Below, piece after piece: positions 48,217-60,688 of a DNA stretch of 64,000 nucleotides (its first letter is position 1; every line of letters begins with the position of its first letter). The stretch is from Phyllostachys edulis (lineage: Eukaryota > Streptophyta > Magnoliopsida > Poales > Poaceae): the NCBI GenBank assembly GCA_036346405.1, contig CM070566.1, positions 48,611,268 through 48,675,267 of the forward strand, given 5' to 3'. The translations under genes were made by a program, and so were the position numbers. A model generated the notes under the pieces. It had not been told where the DNA came from and did no database searches. It was given only the letters and a program-made list of their open reading frames with translations.

Positions 48217-51200
48217 TGTAGGACCCGGATTCTGAGAATCCAAATCCTTTGTGAAATCACTGTGCTATTCCCTGGATCAATAGCTAGCACTTCACAGTAC
48301 ACATTGCTGAATCATTCATACAAGCGTGAACTGAAATATTAAATATTACAACCAACTGAGTGACATAGACCACGTCGGGTCGAGTTTTACAAAAGGGGCC
48401 GAGCAGGCCAAATTGATTACATCACATAAAAGTAACGTAAACTACATCGAAAGCAAAAGGTGAGGTAGGGCTCATCTCACACGAACAAGCGATCGGGTGA
48501 CTCAGGTACTGACGGATATTATCCAAGAACCGATAATATCGGTTATACTGCAGTACCAACGAGTCTACTTAGACTGGGCGAGACCTAAACTACAGAACTA
48601 TACTACTCCTCGTCATATCCTTGTCCATCATCTTCGGGTCTATCGTAGTAAGCGTAGTCTCCTTCATCTTCATTGTCTGAAGGGTTTGGGGAGAGAAGCG
48701 AGAATGAGCACTACTACCGTGCTCGCGAGCCAACACACAATGCAATATTACATATATGCAAGGTTAAACAAGGAAGGCTTGGTTCTTTTTATTTGCTAAA
48801 GCAATCTTTTCAATTATCATAGTTACAAATCCTATTACTTAGCATTTTAACAAATTGCATTTTTAATAAAGAGAGTAATGTGCAATAATTAATTTAGTAG
48901 AGACTCCATCCAGCGGAAAACTCTACCAATGCATCTTTTTGAGTGGAACTACCTCCAATTACTACCACCACTGAGTTCGACGACTCAGATAAAATCCAAC
49001 ACAGGGCTAGGTGAGCCCTTCCACTATTTTCATTCCCATCCACAAAGGTAAAAATAGAACTAACTCAAGTTATGATTCCCATGTCCGCCTTTGATCGTAG
49101 GCACGGCTGTTTAAACAGTTTAGACTCTGCAGAGGTTGTACACTTTACCCACAAGAGATAGTCATACCCGTTACCCTACATGATTCCATAGTCATGTAGT
49201 TGGGCGGCAAATCCACAAGAACCTTTTAGATATCTCACCCCTTCTATCATTTCACCCATACGGGGTTACGCCCATAGGTTGTGCGGGATGTTCACCACAA
49301 CGACTAGCGCAGCTGGCCCCGGCCACAACGACTAGCGCAGCTGGCCCCGGCCACAACGACTAGCGCAGCTGGTAACTTCACCTTTTTGGTGTCCTTTTCA
49401 AGCCGGAGTATTTCCGTCACTTGTACATCTTCGACCCTCTCCAATGAGATGACTTTCAGGGTTCAATAGCTTTACTAAGTCAAGTTGCACTTTGCAGACT
49501 TGTGGTTGTACTTGTTTAACACGGGAGGTCGTGACAAGATTAAGTCCTTAGGATTATTTGGGCGGTTCATTCCACAAACCAACCATCCGTGTGCTCCCTG
49601 AGCACCCACCACCTTTCCATCCGCCCAGATAGAACTAGCAATTAGGGTTTTGAGGAGTAAACCAAATTAATCCATTTTATTTTAGTCAATAGACCACCAA
49701 TGACTACCCAAATCGATTTCATGTTTAAAGAATGATTGTTTGAGGTAGTTTAATACCTCGGTACTTAAGCAAGACTAGCATGTCGCTTAAGTACAACCTA
49801 TAACTAGTGTTACCATATAGATTACTAAGGTGACAAGGATTAATGGATTCAATTTATTAAGGATGGCATATTAATTAGTTAATCAACAAGTGGGTGTTTA
49901 ACTACCTTAAGCTTTAACATACATTGATTAAATAATTAAAGCATGCAATTTTGCTAATTTAAATGAATATAATTTGTATAAAATGTAGGATCAATATGAT
50001 CAAAGCATTGACTCGCCTTGGTTAAAGGCTAGGGGATCTTGGTACTCTTGGTCTTGATCGACTTGAGGATCTCCGGCGTCTTCAAATCCTATTCGCACGA
50101 GAATACCGGAAAAAGGCACAACGGCAAAGAGAGCAAATAAATACACAAGAATACACAAATAAATTCCAAATTGAACAAGTATGCCATTAGCAAGATCTTG
50201 ATTTAACGAATTTTTAGAAATTTAAATCATAATTTTTGGAGTTATAATGGAGGAGATATGAATTTCCGAAGATTAAATTGGAATTAAATTGGAAAAAGGG
50301 AGAGGGGTGCACGGCTACCGTGCATAGACCCTTTACATGCGAGGCACCTGTTCACAACCTGAGGAAAAAGGGGACCCACATGGCAGCCAAAGGAAGGGGT
50401 GGTTCAAGCAAATGACATGTGGGGCCAAAATCAATTGATCCCCAATTTCTTTAATCTGTGCTCTCTTTGCTCTCGAGATGTAACAGGAGGGCGGAGGAAC
50501 GCCGCGGCCGGGCGAGGCGTCGGCGAGGAGGCGCGAGGGCAGTGGGATGGCGGAGGGGGTCGCCGAGGCGGCGGGCTCGAGGGTGGCGGCGGCTTAGGAG
50601 AGGGCGGAAGCGGCGCGCAGTGCGAAGTAAGCAGGTGGCGCCATGGTGGCACGAGGCGCCAGTGATGGGCGCCGCCCGATGAAGAGGGCGCACAAGACCA
50701 CCACGATGGCGTGGGGAGCCGGACGGTGGTCGGGCGGCTCGGGATGGCCGGACGCCAACAACAGCGACCCTAGGCGGAGAAGAGGAGGCGGCGCAGCTCG
50801 ATGTGAGGGACGGCGAAGGGAGGTGGGGATTAGCTTCCTTGGGCCTTGAGGCTCGCGGTGACACAGTTCCCTGGTGAGAGCTCACCGAGCGCGGGCGAAG
50901 CCAGGCAGGCCACCAAGGAGGAGCACGGCCGGTTGGGGGCTTACCAGGCTCGAGGCGTGGGAGCGAAGGAGGGCCATGGGGGGCTTTATAGGGTCACGGC
51001 GTGAGCAGCAAGGGGTCCATCTGAGTGGCGCGTCCCGAGGCGGAGACAACACGGCGACTTCGCCGCGGGGACCAGTGAGGAGCGGGAAGGCCAGGGGTTG
51101 AGGCGGCTCGGGTGTCTCATGATCATGGCGCGTGCAAGCCAGTGATGCCAGCAGCACACAAGCGAGCATGGTGATGTCGCGATGGGCGGCGCAATGACGA

Positions 51201-51676
51201 GACACGGCTCCGAGGCTGCGGTGGGCGACAGGGTCTCCAGTATGCGAGGCGGCGACCATCGCGGCGTCGTGGCGGTGTGGCGTCTTGGCGGAGAAGTAGC
51301 CGAGGCTGGCCGGAGGAGTCGTCCACGAGAGGGGCAGCAGCATTTGACCCGGGGAAAAGCAGGAGGGGGTGGGAGAAGATGACCCAACGGGCCGAAGCGG
51401 GGGCCAAAAGAGGGTGGGCAGACTACTTAAATTTGGGTCAAAGGAGGGAAACAGGTCGGGTTGAATTGGGCTCGGCCCGGGGAAAGAATGGGCTGAGCCC
51501 GAAAGATAGAGGGGAAGCTCAAACTTGCAAATTGAATTTCAAATGTTACCGAAATTACATTTGAAACACAACCCGAAAGGAAGGAAAGGTTTTCGAATTT
51601 ATTTGATAGTTGAATTACAGCGAAGAATGAAACTGAATTATAATTACTATTTACTCGTCCGAAAACGGACGTTACA
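48217..51676. mobile_element. 3.46-kb solo LTR
   Basis: The sequence starts TGTAGGACCCGG and ends CGTTACA, with a perfect 5-bp duplication TGCCA (48212-48216 and 51677-51681). The uninterrupted flank at 10330 reads TGTGCCATCTTTGTAAAAC, the empty site. No internal domain or second LTR exists, so it is a solo LTR formed by LTR recombination. Length and style suggest a Ty3/gypsy family. 50.46-51.5 kb is GC-rich and open in many frames; I treat those frames as noise. A diverged relative lies at 18546-19520. Confidence 0.8.
49296..49372. repeat. 28-bp tandem repeat in the solo LTR
   Basis: 2.75 units starting at 49296, 49324 and 49352, with core CACAACGACTAGCGCAGCTG. Confidence 0.8.
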
Positions 51677-51978
51677 TGCCATTTGTAAAACAAAATTACA
51701 AGTGGCCTACTAACAAAAGTGCCTTTGCATACAGAACTAACCATGAAAAGCGAAACTTTACATGCATGCTGAGATTGTAAGCTCTCTTTGATCTTTCTTC
51801 TTGACTGACTTCTAAACATCCCCTCAATCGATTCTCCCTCTTTTCTCTTTTGAAAAATGCTACATGACAAGGCACATAACTGAAAGTTGGTGACAGCTTA
51901 CAATGGTATAGTTAATCGCATAAAGTGCCATGGGATTCAGTACGTTGTTTCCTGGAAGCTGAAGCTCCTAAAAGATGT
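51677..51978 (+). repeat. Continuation of the common 3' flank
   Basis: Matches 10336-10612, interrupted on the left by the solo LTR and on the right by a TIR element. Confidence 0.75.
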
Positions 51979-52794
51979 GGCATGTTTGGCACGGCTGTAG
52001 CTTTTCTGAAAAACGGCTTTCGGCCGGACTCTGAGGCTGAGCAATTTGAAAAAGAGGTTTGATGTTTGATCGTCGACTTTTTAGGTAGACCGGTCGCACT
52101 TCAAATGAGAAATGTCTGAAATGCCCCTGATAAAAATGATGACTTGTTTCATCCCGTTTAACGTTAATTAATAACAATTAATGACAACTAACGATAATTA
52201 ACGCAATTGACGACAACCACCGTAATCAACGATAATTAACGCAATTGAAAGCAATTAACGATATTTAACGACAATTAACGCAATTGACAGTAATTAACAA
52301 CAATTAACGCAATGGATGACAACTACCACAATTAACAACAACTACCGTGATTAACGCAACCTACCACAATTGATGACAATTAACGCAATTCACGACAATT
52401 AACGCAATTGATCGCGATTAACGCAAAGGGCCAACAACTAGGGTTTGGGTGCACGGCCGTGAGGGGAGGAGACGCCGAGGAAGGGGAGCCCCGACGAAGA
52501 GAGGAGAGAGGAGGAGGGTGGGCCGCGGCGCCAACACAGTCGGAGGAGGGAGGAGGGAGCTGGGGAGGAGGGAGGAGCGGGGACGCGCGGGGAGGGGATA
52601 GGGTTTTGTTGAATAGCAAAACGCGGGTAAATTCCACCCAACTTCGGGTGTAAATTCGGAAGGGGGCCATGGGAAACCACGGGAAGCTGCTCGGCGGCGG
52701 CTTCCGGCTTCCGAAAAAGCCGGTGGGAAAAGCCCCCGTTTAGAACGGCTTTCGACTTTTCTGGGCGAAAAGCCGAAGCCGTCCCAAACATGCC
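51979..52794. mobile_element. 816-bp TIR element with AACGCAATT-type repeats
   Basis: The left end GGCATGTTTGGCACGGCT mirrors the right end, GGCATGTTTGGGACGGCTTC on the other strand. The related flank at 10605 reads AGATGTAATAAT, and the sequence resumes here as GTAATAATAA, so the insertion lies near GT; the duplication is only 2-3 bp and unclear. 52150-52430 holds irregular repeats of ACAATTAACGCAATTGACG. 52430-52660 is G-rich. No gene. Confidence 0.65.
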
Positions 52795-53407
52795 GTAATA
52801 ATAATTTGAGTAGCTTCCTGCTACAGCTTGCTTAAGGCCCAAACTGGCTTGCAAAGCTCATTAGGGCCAAATATGACTTCAAAAATTCGGATAGCATTAA
52901 AACATGTCAAAATGAACTTATGGAAGGGGTTTTTTTTTGACGCAGTTTGAAAATGAAGCTATCATTTACACGCATCAGAAGTTCATAACAAAGATAAGAA
53001 CACATGTTTATCTCCAATGCGCTAAATCTGAACTAGTCAAAAGATGAAAAGGGTTAAACCATCTCATAAGCAAAACATGCCAATTACAATGGAAAAACAA
53101 ATGTCTGCTACAGTGTATCTATATTGAGAAGTAGTAGATTACATTGCCCAGTAATAAATTAGTAACCAATTGGCAGTAGCTTAAGAGGAGTACACAGCGG
53201 CTAGCTCAGGAAAATTCAGAGGACTCAACATCCCTGAGAACTTCCAGGCCGTTCTTTTGCCTAACCTGACAAGCTGAAATTCCTCTCCAGCATTCATCTG
53301 GTTGTCCAACAGAAGCTTGGAATGCATGCAAATGCAAAGTTATCTCTTCCCTTCCCTCTCGTCCCTCTCTCTCACCGCCTGACCTCTCCGCACCACGAAC
53401 CTTAGCG
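52795..53407 (+). other. Upstream region of the gene at 53408
   Basis: 52795-52850 still resembles the flank. 53150-53400 has promoter-like features: CCAAT at 53166 and a CT-rich leader (CCCTCTCGTCCCTCTCTCTC) just before the ATG. A short minus-strand frame at 53206-53319 is protein-like but unsupported. Confidence 0.35.
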
Positions 53408-53464
53408 ATGGAGCCAACACCGGGAGGGCGACCCGCTGTCGCCCACGCTGACGCCGCGCCACAG

Positions 53465-53930
53465 TGTTAGGACCCGAGATTCAGGCCTGAAATCCACTGT
53501 GATTTCAGTGTAGTATTTGGGTATTCGTGGTAGCCGGCGAAACTGAAAGTGAGGAACAAAAGAGTAAAGTAAAAGAAGATAGAACTAGGGTTTTTTATTC
53601 ATAATCCCTTCACAATTACATGGTTGGCTATGTGTACCTCAGCCAACAGCAAAGCCAGCTCACAGGCGGCAATTAACAGGTTTTTGATGGTAAATAGTAA
53701 AGGTGATACTAGCTTACGGTAAACAATAAAAACTCAAGGGGACTTCAACTGCTCAATCTCAACGAAACACCATCGTGCGATATCGTCCGTGGGATCCTCA
53801 TAAACTGGCCTTCCTCCTTGTCTGCCCGATGATGACTAACTGAACCGGTATCGGTGCTTCTCGGTCGTCCGATAACTGAAATGTTGAGTTTCCCCCTGGA
53901 ATCCAGGTTCAGACTTTCAAAGATATGACA
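53465..53930 (-). repeat. 3' LTR of the Ty3/gypsy element
   Basis: 466 bp, about 30 bp longer than its partner because of sequence near 53700-53730 (GATACTAGCTTACGG) missing from the other LTR. Confidence 0.88.
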
Positions 53931-55641
53931 TTTGCTCCCTCCTCGAGATCCTTGTCCTCAAGGATCAAATCCTGGAAAGATCCTCGTAATGAAATCAGCA
54001 TCTTCCCAAGTAGTTGCCTCTAGAGGTAGATTAGCCCATTGGATCTTCCATTGGATGACTGGTTCATTGTTTCTAGGAATTATCCTCCTCTCAATCACTG
54101 CCAACGGCTCAGACAGAATGCGCCCTTCCTCATCCACCAGTGGCAGCTCTTTGTTGGGAACAACATTTGGTCCAACATGATTCTTTAGCTGACTAACATG
54201 AAACACTGGGTGAATCTGACAACCGTATGGCAGGAGTTTGTAAGAAGCCTTGCCAATTCGTTCTAGAATTCTGAATGGACCATAGAACCTGGAATGTAAC
54301 TTCAATGTTCTGTGAAGTCCTAATGCATTGTGTCGATAGGGCTACATTTTTAGATACACCATGTTTCCCACTTCAAAAACCTTCTCTGTTCTATGTTTAT
54401 TAGCAAAATATTTCATTCCAGAACTAGCCTTTTCCAAGTTTGTTCTGATAGCTTCAAAAGCAACCTCTGTTCTCTGAATCCAGTTCCTAGCTTCCTTAGT
54501 TGCTGATTGTGGCAATAGGGCTTCTGTGATCATAGGAGGTTTCAAGCCATATAATGCCTCAAAATGTGTCATCTTCAATGAAGTATGAAAAGAGGTATTG
54601 TACCACCACTCTGCTTGGGTCAACCAAGAATGCCACCTCCTGGGACTAGCAAAAGCCATACACCTCAAATAATTTTCCAGGCATTGGTTCACTCTTTCTG
54701 TTTGCCCATCTATTTGAGGGTGATAAGCACTACTCAGCCTGAGTTTAACACCCAAAGCCTTGAATAACTCCTGCCATAGTGTGCTAGTGAATATCCTATC
54801 CCTATCGGACACAATCACAACTGGAAGGCCATGGAGTTTGTATATGTGGTCTAAGAAAAGGTCTACTACCTGCTGGACAGTATAAGGTTGTTTAAGTGAT
54901 AAGAAATGTGTGTATTTGGTAAATCTATCCACTACCACCATTAGCACCTCTTTGTCTTTAGACTTGGGTAATACTTCAATGAAATCCAAGGTTACATGAG
55001 TCTAAGCCACATCAGGTATAGGCAAAGGCTGCAATAGTCTAGGGTAAGCGATATTTTCTGATTTAGTCTTCTGACACACTGCACATCTCTTGACAAACAT
55101 ATTAACTTCATTTTTCATACCTTGCCAATAAAATAGAAGCTTCATCCTCTGATAGGTGTCTCTTTCTCCAGAGTGTCCCCCTAGAGCAGAATCATGGAAA
55201 GATTTCAATAGCTGTTCCCTGAGATTAGTATTAATTCCAATATATATTCTGCCCTTGTATCTTAGTATCCCATTCTGCAAGGTGTAGGGTGGAGCACAAT
55301 CTCCATCAATCCTCAACTTACTTTCTAACTCTCCATATTTTTCATCATCCTGATAACTCTGAATCACTTCAGTAACCCAATTAGGAACTGCTACTGTTAT
55401 TGCCATTGCTTCCACACCATGGTGGACTCTGGATAGTGCATCAGCAGCTTTGTTCTCTCTCCTTTTTCTATATTCTACTTTGTAGTTGTAGCCCATCAAT
55501 TTGATCATCAACTTGTGCTGAATTATATCAATCAAACTTTGCTCAGAGATATATCTCACGCTATGCTGATCAGTTCTTATAATTAAATTTGACCCCATTA
55601 AGTAGTGCTTCCATTTCTTGGTTGCTTCTAAGATAGCCAAT

Positions 55642-55779
55642 GCTTCCTTGTCATATATTGACATTGTTGTAGCCTTAGGCCCAATGGCTTTACTCATAAA
55701 TGAAATGCATGCTTCCTTGTCATATATTGACATTGTTGTAGCCTTGGGCCCAATGGCTTTACTCATAAATGAAATGGGT
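55642..55779 (-). repeat. 69-bp in-frame tandem duplication in the RNase H region
   Basis: GCTTCCTTGTCATATATTG recurs exactly 69 bases later, adding 23 residues without changing frame. Confidence 0.9.
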
Positions 55780-58566
55780 CTCCCAGCTTGTATGAGTACA
55801 ACCCCAATCCCATAGCCGCTGGCATTAGTTTCTAACACAAAGTGTTGATCAAAGTCAGGCAGGGCTAATATTGGAGCTTGGACCAGAGATTCCTTGACTT
55901 TTCAAATGCTTGTTGTTGTTCTTCACCCCATTGGAAAGCATTTTTCTTCAAGGCATTGAACATAGGTCTGCAAATAATCCCAAAGTTTCTAATAAACCTC
56001 CTGTAGTACCCTGCTAATCCCAGAAACCCCCTCAATTTGTTATGTTCACTGGTGATGGCCACTCTTTGATTGCTGCTATTTTTCCTGGGTCAGTTGCTAC
56101 CCCTTGATTACTAATAATATGCCCCAGATATTCCACTTGTAGCTGACCAAACACATATTTACTCCATTTTTCATACAACTTGTTTTCTCTCAACACCTTC
56201 GGCACCACTTTGCAAATGTTTCTGATGTTCTCCCAAACTACAGATATAAATGAGTATGTCATCGAAGAATACCAAGACAAATTTTCTGAGGAATGCTGCT
56301 AGTATTTTGTTCATGGGAGCTTGAAAGGTGGTATGAGCATTTGTTAATCCAAAGGGCATCGCTAGAAATTCAAAACAGCATGTATGTGTATTGAAAGCTA
56401 TTTTGTAAATATCAATTGGATGCATCCTCACCTGATGGTATCCAGACCTAAGATCCAGCTTGAAATAGTACATAGCTCCCTTCAATTCATCCAGCTGATC
56501 TCAATGATTGGTATTGGATACTTGTTATTGATAGTATTGGCATTTAGATGCCTGTAATCTATGCATAACCTCCAAGTCCCATCTTTTTTTTCTTTACTAG
56601 TATGGCTAGGGAGAAGTAAGGACTAACACTGGATCTGATAGTTTGTGTTCTCAATAATTGCTCCACCAATTGCTCCATTGCATCTTTCTTATAATGAGGC
56701 AACCTATATGGTCTAATATTGACATGTTTGGAGTTTGGTATCAGTGGTATAGCATGATCACATTCCCTTTCAGATGCTAGTCCTTCTGGTGCTTGGAAAA
56801 CATCAAGAGATTTACGAAGAATTTGCTCAATTTCTGCTGTAATCTTCTACAGCCTTCCCCAAGTGCTAAGAACTATTTTGGAGTATATAACAACCCCAAC
56901 CACTCCCTTGTTCATTAGCTTATCTAGTTGCATTGTATTGATCACACAATTTTCTTGTGGGTATATTTCATCTACAAATTTGACATTCCTCCTTCCCTCC
57001 TTACAAATGTAGAATTCTCTGGTTTTTAAATTGAGGTTGACTGGGCTATGTTTGTAGATCCAATCACTCCCGAGTATAATGTCATACCCTTTTAACTCCA
57101 AGAGTCTGAAATCAGTAATGAACTCTTCTCCTTGTATATCATATGAACATTTCAAACATTGAGATTCGGTTGTCAAGATGTTCCCATTAGCCACAGCTAC
57201 CTTGATTGGGGTATGATTACGGACCTTGCATTGAGCTTTGAGAGCAATTAAGGGTGTCATGAAGGTAGTTGTACTCCCACTATACACTAGAGCAACAACA
57301 TTAATCCTTCCTATTTTTACCCTCAATGTAAATGTGCTTGCTTCAGAACTAGTTCCTGACACTGCATGCATAGATATCTGCAGTTCTTCTGCAGCATTCT
57401 TTAGGTGACCTGGACTGCTAGGTGGAGTGGCAAATACCCCTTCTGGGTTCTCTTCATTTGCATCATCATCATCTTCAACTGTGATCAAATGGATTTGCTT
57501 CTGAAATTTGCATATTTTATTGTGGCTAGGTACCCATGGTTCATTGCACTTGAAAAATCTTCCCCCATTCCACTTGTTACCACTATTTGTAGTGGTCTTC
57601 TCACTTGATTCTTTCTTAACCCCTGCACCTTTCCACTTTGGTTGTGAACTTCCTTGATAACTCACTTTTGAACTTACTCCATGGCTCCAATTCTGCACCT
57701 TCTTATACGTTTGAGTGTTCTCATAGTTTCTAGCATGAGCTTAAGCTTCCACCACTGTACTAGGTTCCAAAGATTTCAAAGGGGTTTTGATGTAATTCTT
57801 CAGCCCTGATATGAAGTATTCTAGGAAATACCTCTCCTTTAGTGCAGTATTATTTCTCTTCACTAATGTCATCATATTCTCAAAATTATCAATGTATGCT
57901 TCCACTGTCCCTTCTTGAGTTAAACCCCTAAAGGATTCAGTAACATCATATTTTGTTTCAACAACAAATCTCTTCTTGATCATAATACAAAATTGTTGCC
58001 AAGTTAGGGGACCAGTGTCGATTTCATTACTACTGATCCATTGATCGGCCATCCCTGATAAGTAGACTTCAGCTATTGATACCTTCTGTTCTTCTAGTGT
58101 CATAGCTAGCTCAAAGTATTTTTCAGCCTTTCTAATCCAAGATTCAGGTTGTTCTCCATCAAACTTAGGAAATTCTAGTTTGGGCCCTTAGCTAAACTGT
58201 TGATTGTATTGATTCCCATTCCTAATAGAGTTAGCAGGGTATTGGTGCTGAATACAACGTTGACTCTCTGGGGCTCTTGGCCACTGACAATTCTAGGGAG
58301 GATCATTTATGTTGGTTGGGACACTACCATTTGGTTGGTATGGATTGAACTGAGTAGGCATGTAGGGAGGTACACATGGTGGATTAGAGCCAATATATTG
58401 TGGAGCAAAAGAACCATTAGCCAAAACCATGGGGTACACACTAACTCCAAATGTTCCATTGGGTAACTTCGATTGACCAGCGAGAGCTACATGATCTTCT
58501 ACAGTGCAAGCCATTGTTGCATTCATAATAGGGGCACTAACTCCTATTGTAGTCAGCATGACCAAA

Positions 58567-58854
58567 GGAATGGATGGAATATTACGAGTTGTACCTTTAC
58601 TGTTTTGGGGGTACAAACGACTGCGCACTACCCGGTGTTGCATAAGGTTGTCCTGCTAGAGTAAAAAAATCTTGGCACCTAGCCATTACTCGCCTAACTC
58701 ACCTGTCCTTGGAATGGATGGAATATTACGAGTTGTACCTTTACTGTTTTGGGGGTACAAACGACTGTGCACTACCTGGTGTTGCATAAGGTTGTCCTGC
58801 TAGAGTAAAAAATCTTGGCACCTAGCCATTACTCGCCTGACTCACCTGTCCTTC
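58567..58854 (-). repeat. 144-bp tandem duplication in the gag region
   Basis: GGAATGGATGGAATATTACG starts at 58567 and again at 58711; the two copies are almost identical. Confidence 0.9.
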
Positions 58855-59329
58855 TAAGACTGCAAAATTACTTGCCGCCTCTCCAGCCTGATTCTTGTCC
58901 AGCATGATTTTGAGCATCTCTATCAATACATCCAGCTTTGTTGAGTTCTCCTGGACTTGCTCCTGGAATCTCCCCATCTAGATCTGAATCGTGGTTGAGT
59001 TTCCTTTGATCTGTTGCTGCATGTGTACCATTTATTTCTTTACCTCTTCTATTTCACTCATCATGGCCCATCCCATCTCTTCCTCCGCAGATCTGCCCCC
59101 TTTCAGCATCCTGGGAACCATGGTCGGTGATTATCTCGCAGCTTAAGGAATTTTGCAAGAAGAAATCAAAGATTCCCCCAAACCCTCACTACTAGAATCA
59201 GGATCACATATCCTCTCACAAATCTGAGTCTTCTCGAGCTAGCTCAGAAATTTTAGCAAGGAAACGAGTTCCTCAACCCTTACTACTCAGGAACCACTTA
59301 TAATATGCAAGCCTCTAAGGATTATAGCC

Positions 59330-59340
59330 CTCTGATACCA
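59330..59340 (-). other. Primer-binding site of the Ty3/gypsy element
   Basis: The minus strand reads TGGTATCAGAG, the usual initiator Met-tRNA complement, five bases from the 5' LTR. Confidence 0.8.
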
Positions 59341-59345
59341 AATAT

Positions 59346-59779
59346 GTCAGGACCTGAGATTCAGGCCTGAAATCCACTACAGTTTCAGTGTAGTATTTGG
59401 GTATTCATGGTAGCCAGCGAAATTGAAAGTAGGAACGAAAGAGTAAAGTAAAAGTAGATAGAACTATGGTTATTCATTTGTAATCCCTTCGCAATTACAT
59501 GGCTAGCTATGTATACCTCAGTCAATAGCAAAGCCAGCTCACAAGCGGCAATTAACAGGTTTTTGACAGTAAATAGTAAAGACTCAAGGGAACTTCAATT
59601 GCTCGATCTCAACGAAATGCCATCGTGCAATATCATCCGCGGGATCCTCATAAGCTGGCCTTCCTCCTTGTCCACCCAATGATGACTAACCGAACTGGTA
59701 TCGGTGCTTCTCGACTGTCCGATAACTGAAATGTTGAGTTCCCCCTGGAATCCGGGTTCAGACTTTCAGAGATCTAACA
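59346..59779 (-). repeat. 5' LTR of the Ty3/gypsy element
   Basis: 434 bp, TGTCAGGACC to CTAACA. Confidence 0.88.
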
Positions 59780-59817
59780 CACAGGGTGACGCCTCCTCCG
59801 CCTCCGCGCACCGCCCC

Positions 59818-60688
59818 GTAAGTACGCCTCAGAATCCCTCGTTTGTCTCGAACCCTAGTTTCGGCATCCGTGCGATTTTGAGGCAATCAATCGGTAATTT
59901 GGTGTGTTTAGGGTCTGTGTGGGACAGGTGGAGTTAGGGTTCAAACAGAATACGTCGTTAGGGGTCCGATTCGGGGGTTGTGTTGCCTTGGGGTGGTGGA
60001 GCTATTGAATTCGTTGTTCCTACTGCTGTGGTGTTAGGATTTTTGCCGGTTTGGATAGGTCAGAGTTGCGTGGGGTTTAGCTGAAAGGGCGGGGTGTTGG
60101 GATCCCAGTCGTATTTGTACGAGATGCTTCTGATGCGGTTCGTGTGGTTTTAGGGCTGCCTTCAGATGGGAATTGGTTGTGGTGGCCTGCTGGTGTTGCT
60201 CCAGATTGGGATTTGGATGGGTCGTCGGGCTGGTGTTAGAGTTTGAACAGGGCAGGGTTTTGACCTCAAATTGTACCTGCATGTGTTGCTACTCATGTGA
60301 TTTGTGTGCTCTGGTCTGGTGAATTGGTTGCAGCCATGTTGTTCCTGCTGCCCTGTTGTTAGGGTTTGGATAGGTCATAGGACACAGGTGTGATGTATGC
60401 TATCTCTAGTTCTGCATTTTAGTTCCATTCTATGTTTGATCTTGGATGAGAAACCGATGAGAGATGAAGGCTGTGAGGAGTAGAGGGCACACTTTGTTAT
60501 TCTGATCGTGGGTTTGGGTGTGATATTGTGAGGGGCATATCACAAAATCTATTTGCTGTAAATTAGATATAGGATGGCTGAAATGCTGAATGGATACAAT
60601 TTGCTTATTGCCCCCATGTGCAGAGCCAGATATAAGATATTGATCAAGGATGGTACATATTGTATAGGTTAACTTTTAGTGCTGTGAG
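59818..60688 (+). other. First part of intron 1 of the split gene
   Basis: T/G-rich intronic sequence after the GTAAGT donor, with TTAGGGTTTG-like words. No other feature. Confidence 0.45.

Larger units (their letters stand above)
53958..59121 (-). pseudogene. Degenerate gag-pol of the Ty3/gypsy element
   Basis: Retrotransposon polyprotein on the minus strand, broken by stops and frameshifts. Gag starts near 59121 and soon meets TAA after EIEEVKK. The gag core is at 57741-58103, followed by a knuckle-like KCNEPWVPSHNKIC in which the first Cys is lost. The protease region (about 57300-57250) has YSGST where DSGST is expected, so the catalytic Asp is gone. RT lies at 55865-56640 with FFDDILIY. 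RNase H is near 55640-55838. Integrase has an HHCC part (CAVCQKTKSE) at 55002-55240 and a core at 54342-54989. A chromodomain-like C-terminus is at 53958-54305. No intact protein can be made. Confidence 0.9.
53465..59779 (-). mobile_element. Ty3/gypsy chromovirus-type LTR retrotransposon, decayed
   Basis: 6315 bp with LTRs at 53465-53930 (466 bp) and 59346-59779 (434 bp), both TG...CA, and a perfect 5-bp duplication CACAG (53460-53464, 59780-59784). It reads leftwards. The primer site TGGTATCAGAG lies 5 bases inside the 5' LTR. Order of coding parts along the minus strand: gag, protease, reverse transcriptase, RNase H, integrase, then a chromodomain-like end, which defines Ty3/gypsy. The LTRs differ at about one base in ten over the first 95 bases by eye, mostly C/T and G/A changes, so it is old and was probably methylated. 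Confidence 0.92.

Noticed and set aside
50399..51564. Many ORFs over 70 codons on both strands
   Set aside because: GC-rich part of the solo LTR; frames are open because of base composition and resemble no protein.
53206..53319. Minus-strand frame ending with CQVRQKNGLEVLRDVESSEF
   Set aside because: Looks protein-like but has no start, uncertain acceptor and only about 37 codons; it could be a terminal exon of a gene I cannot trace.
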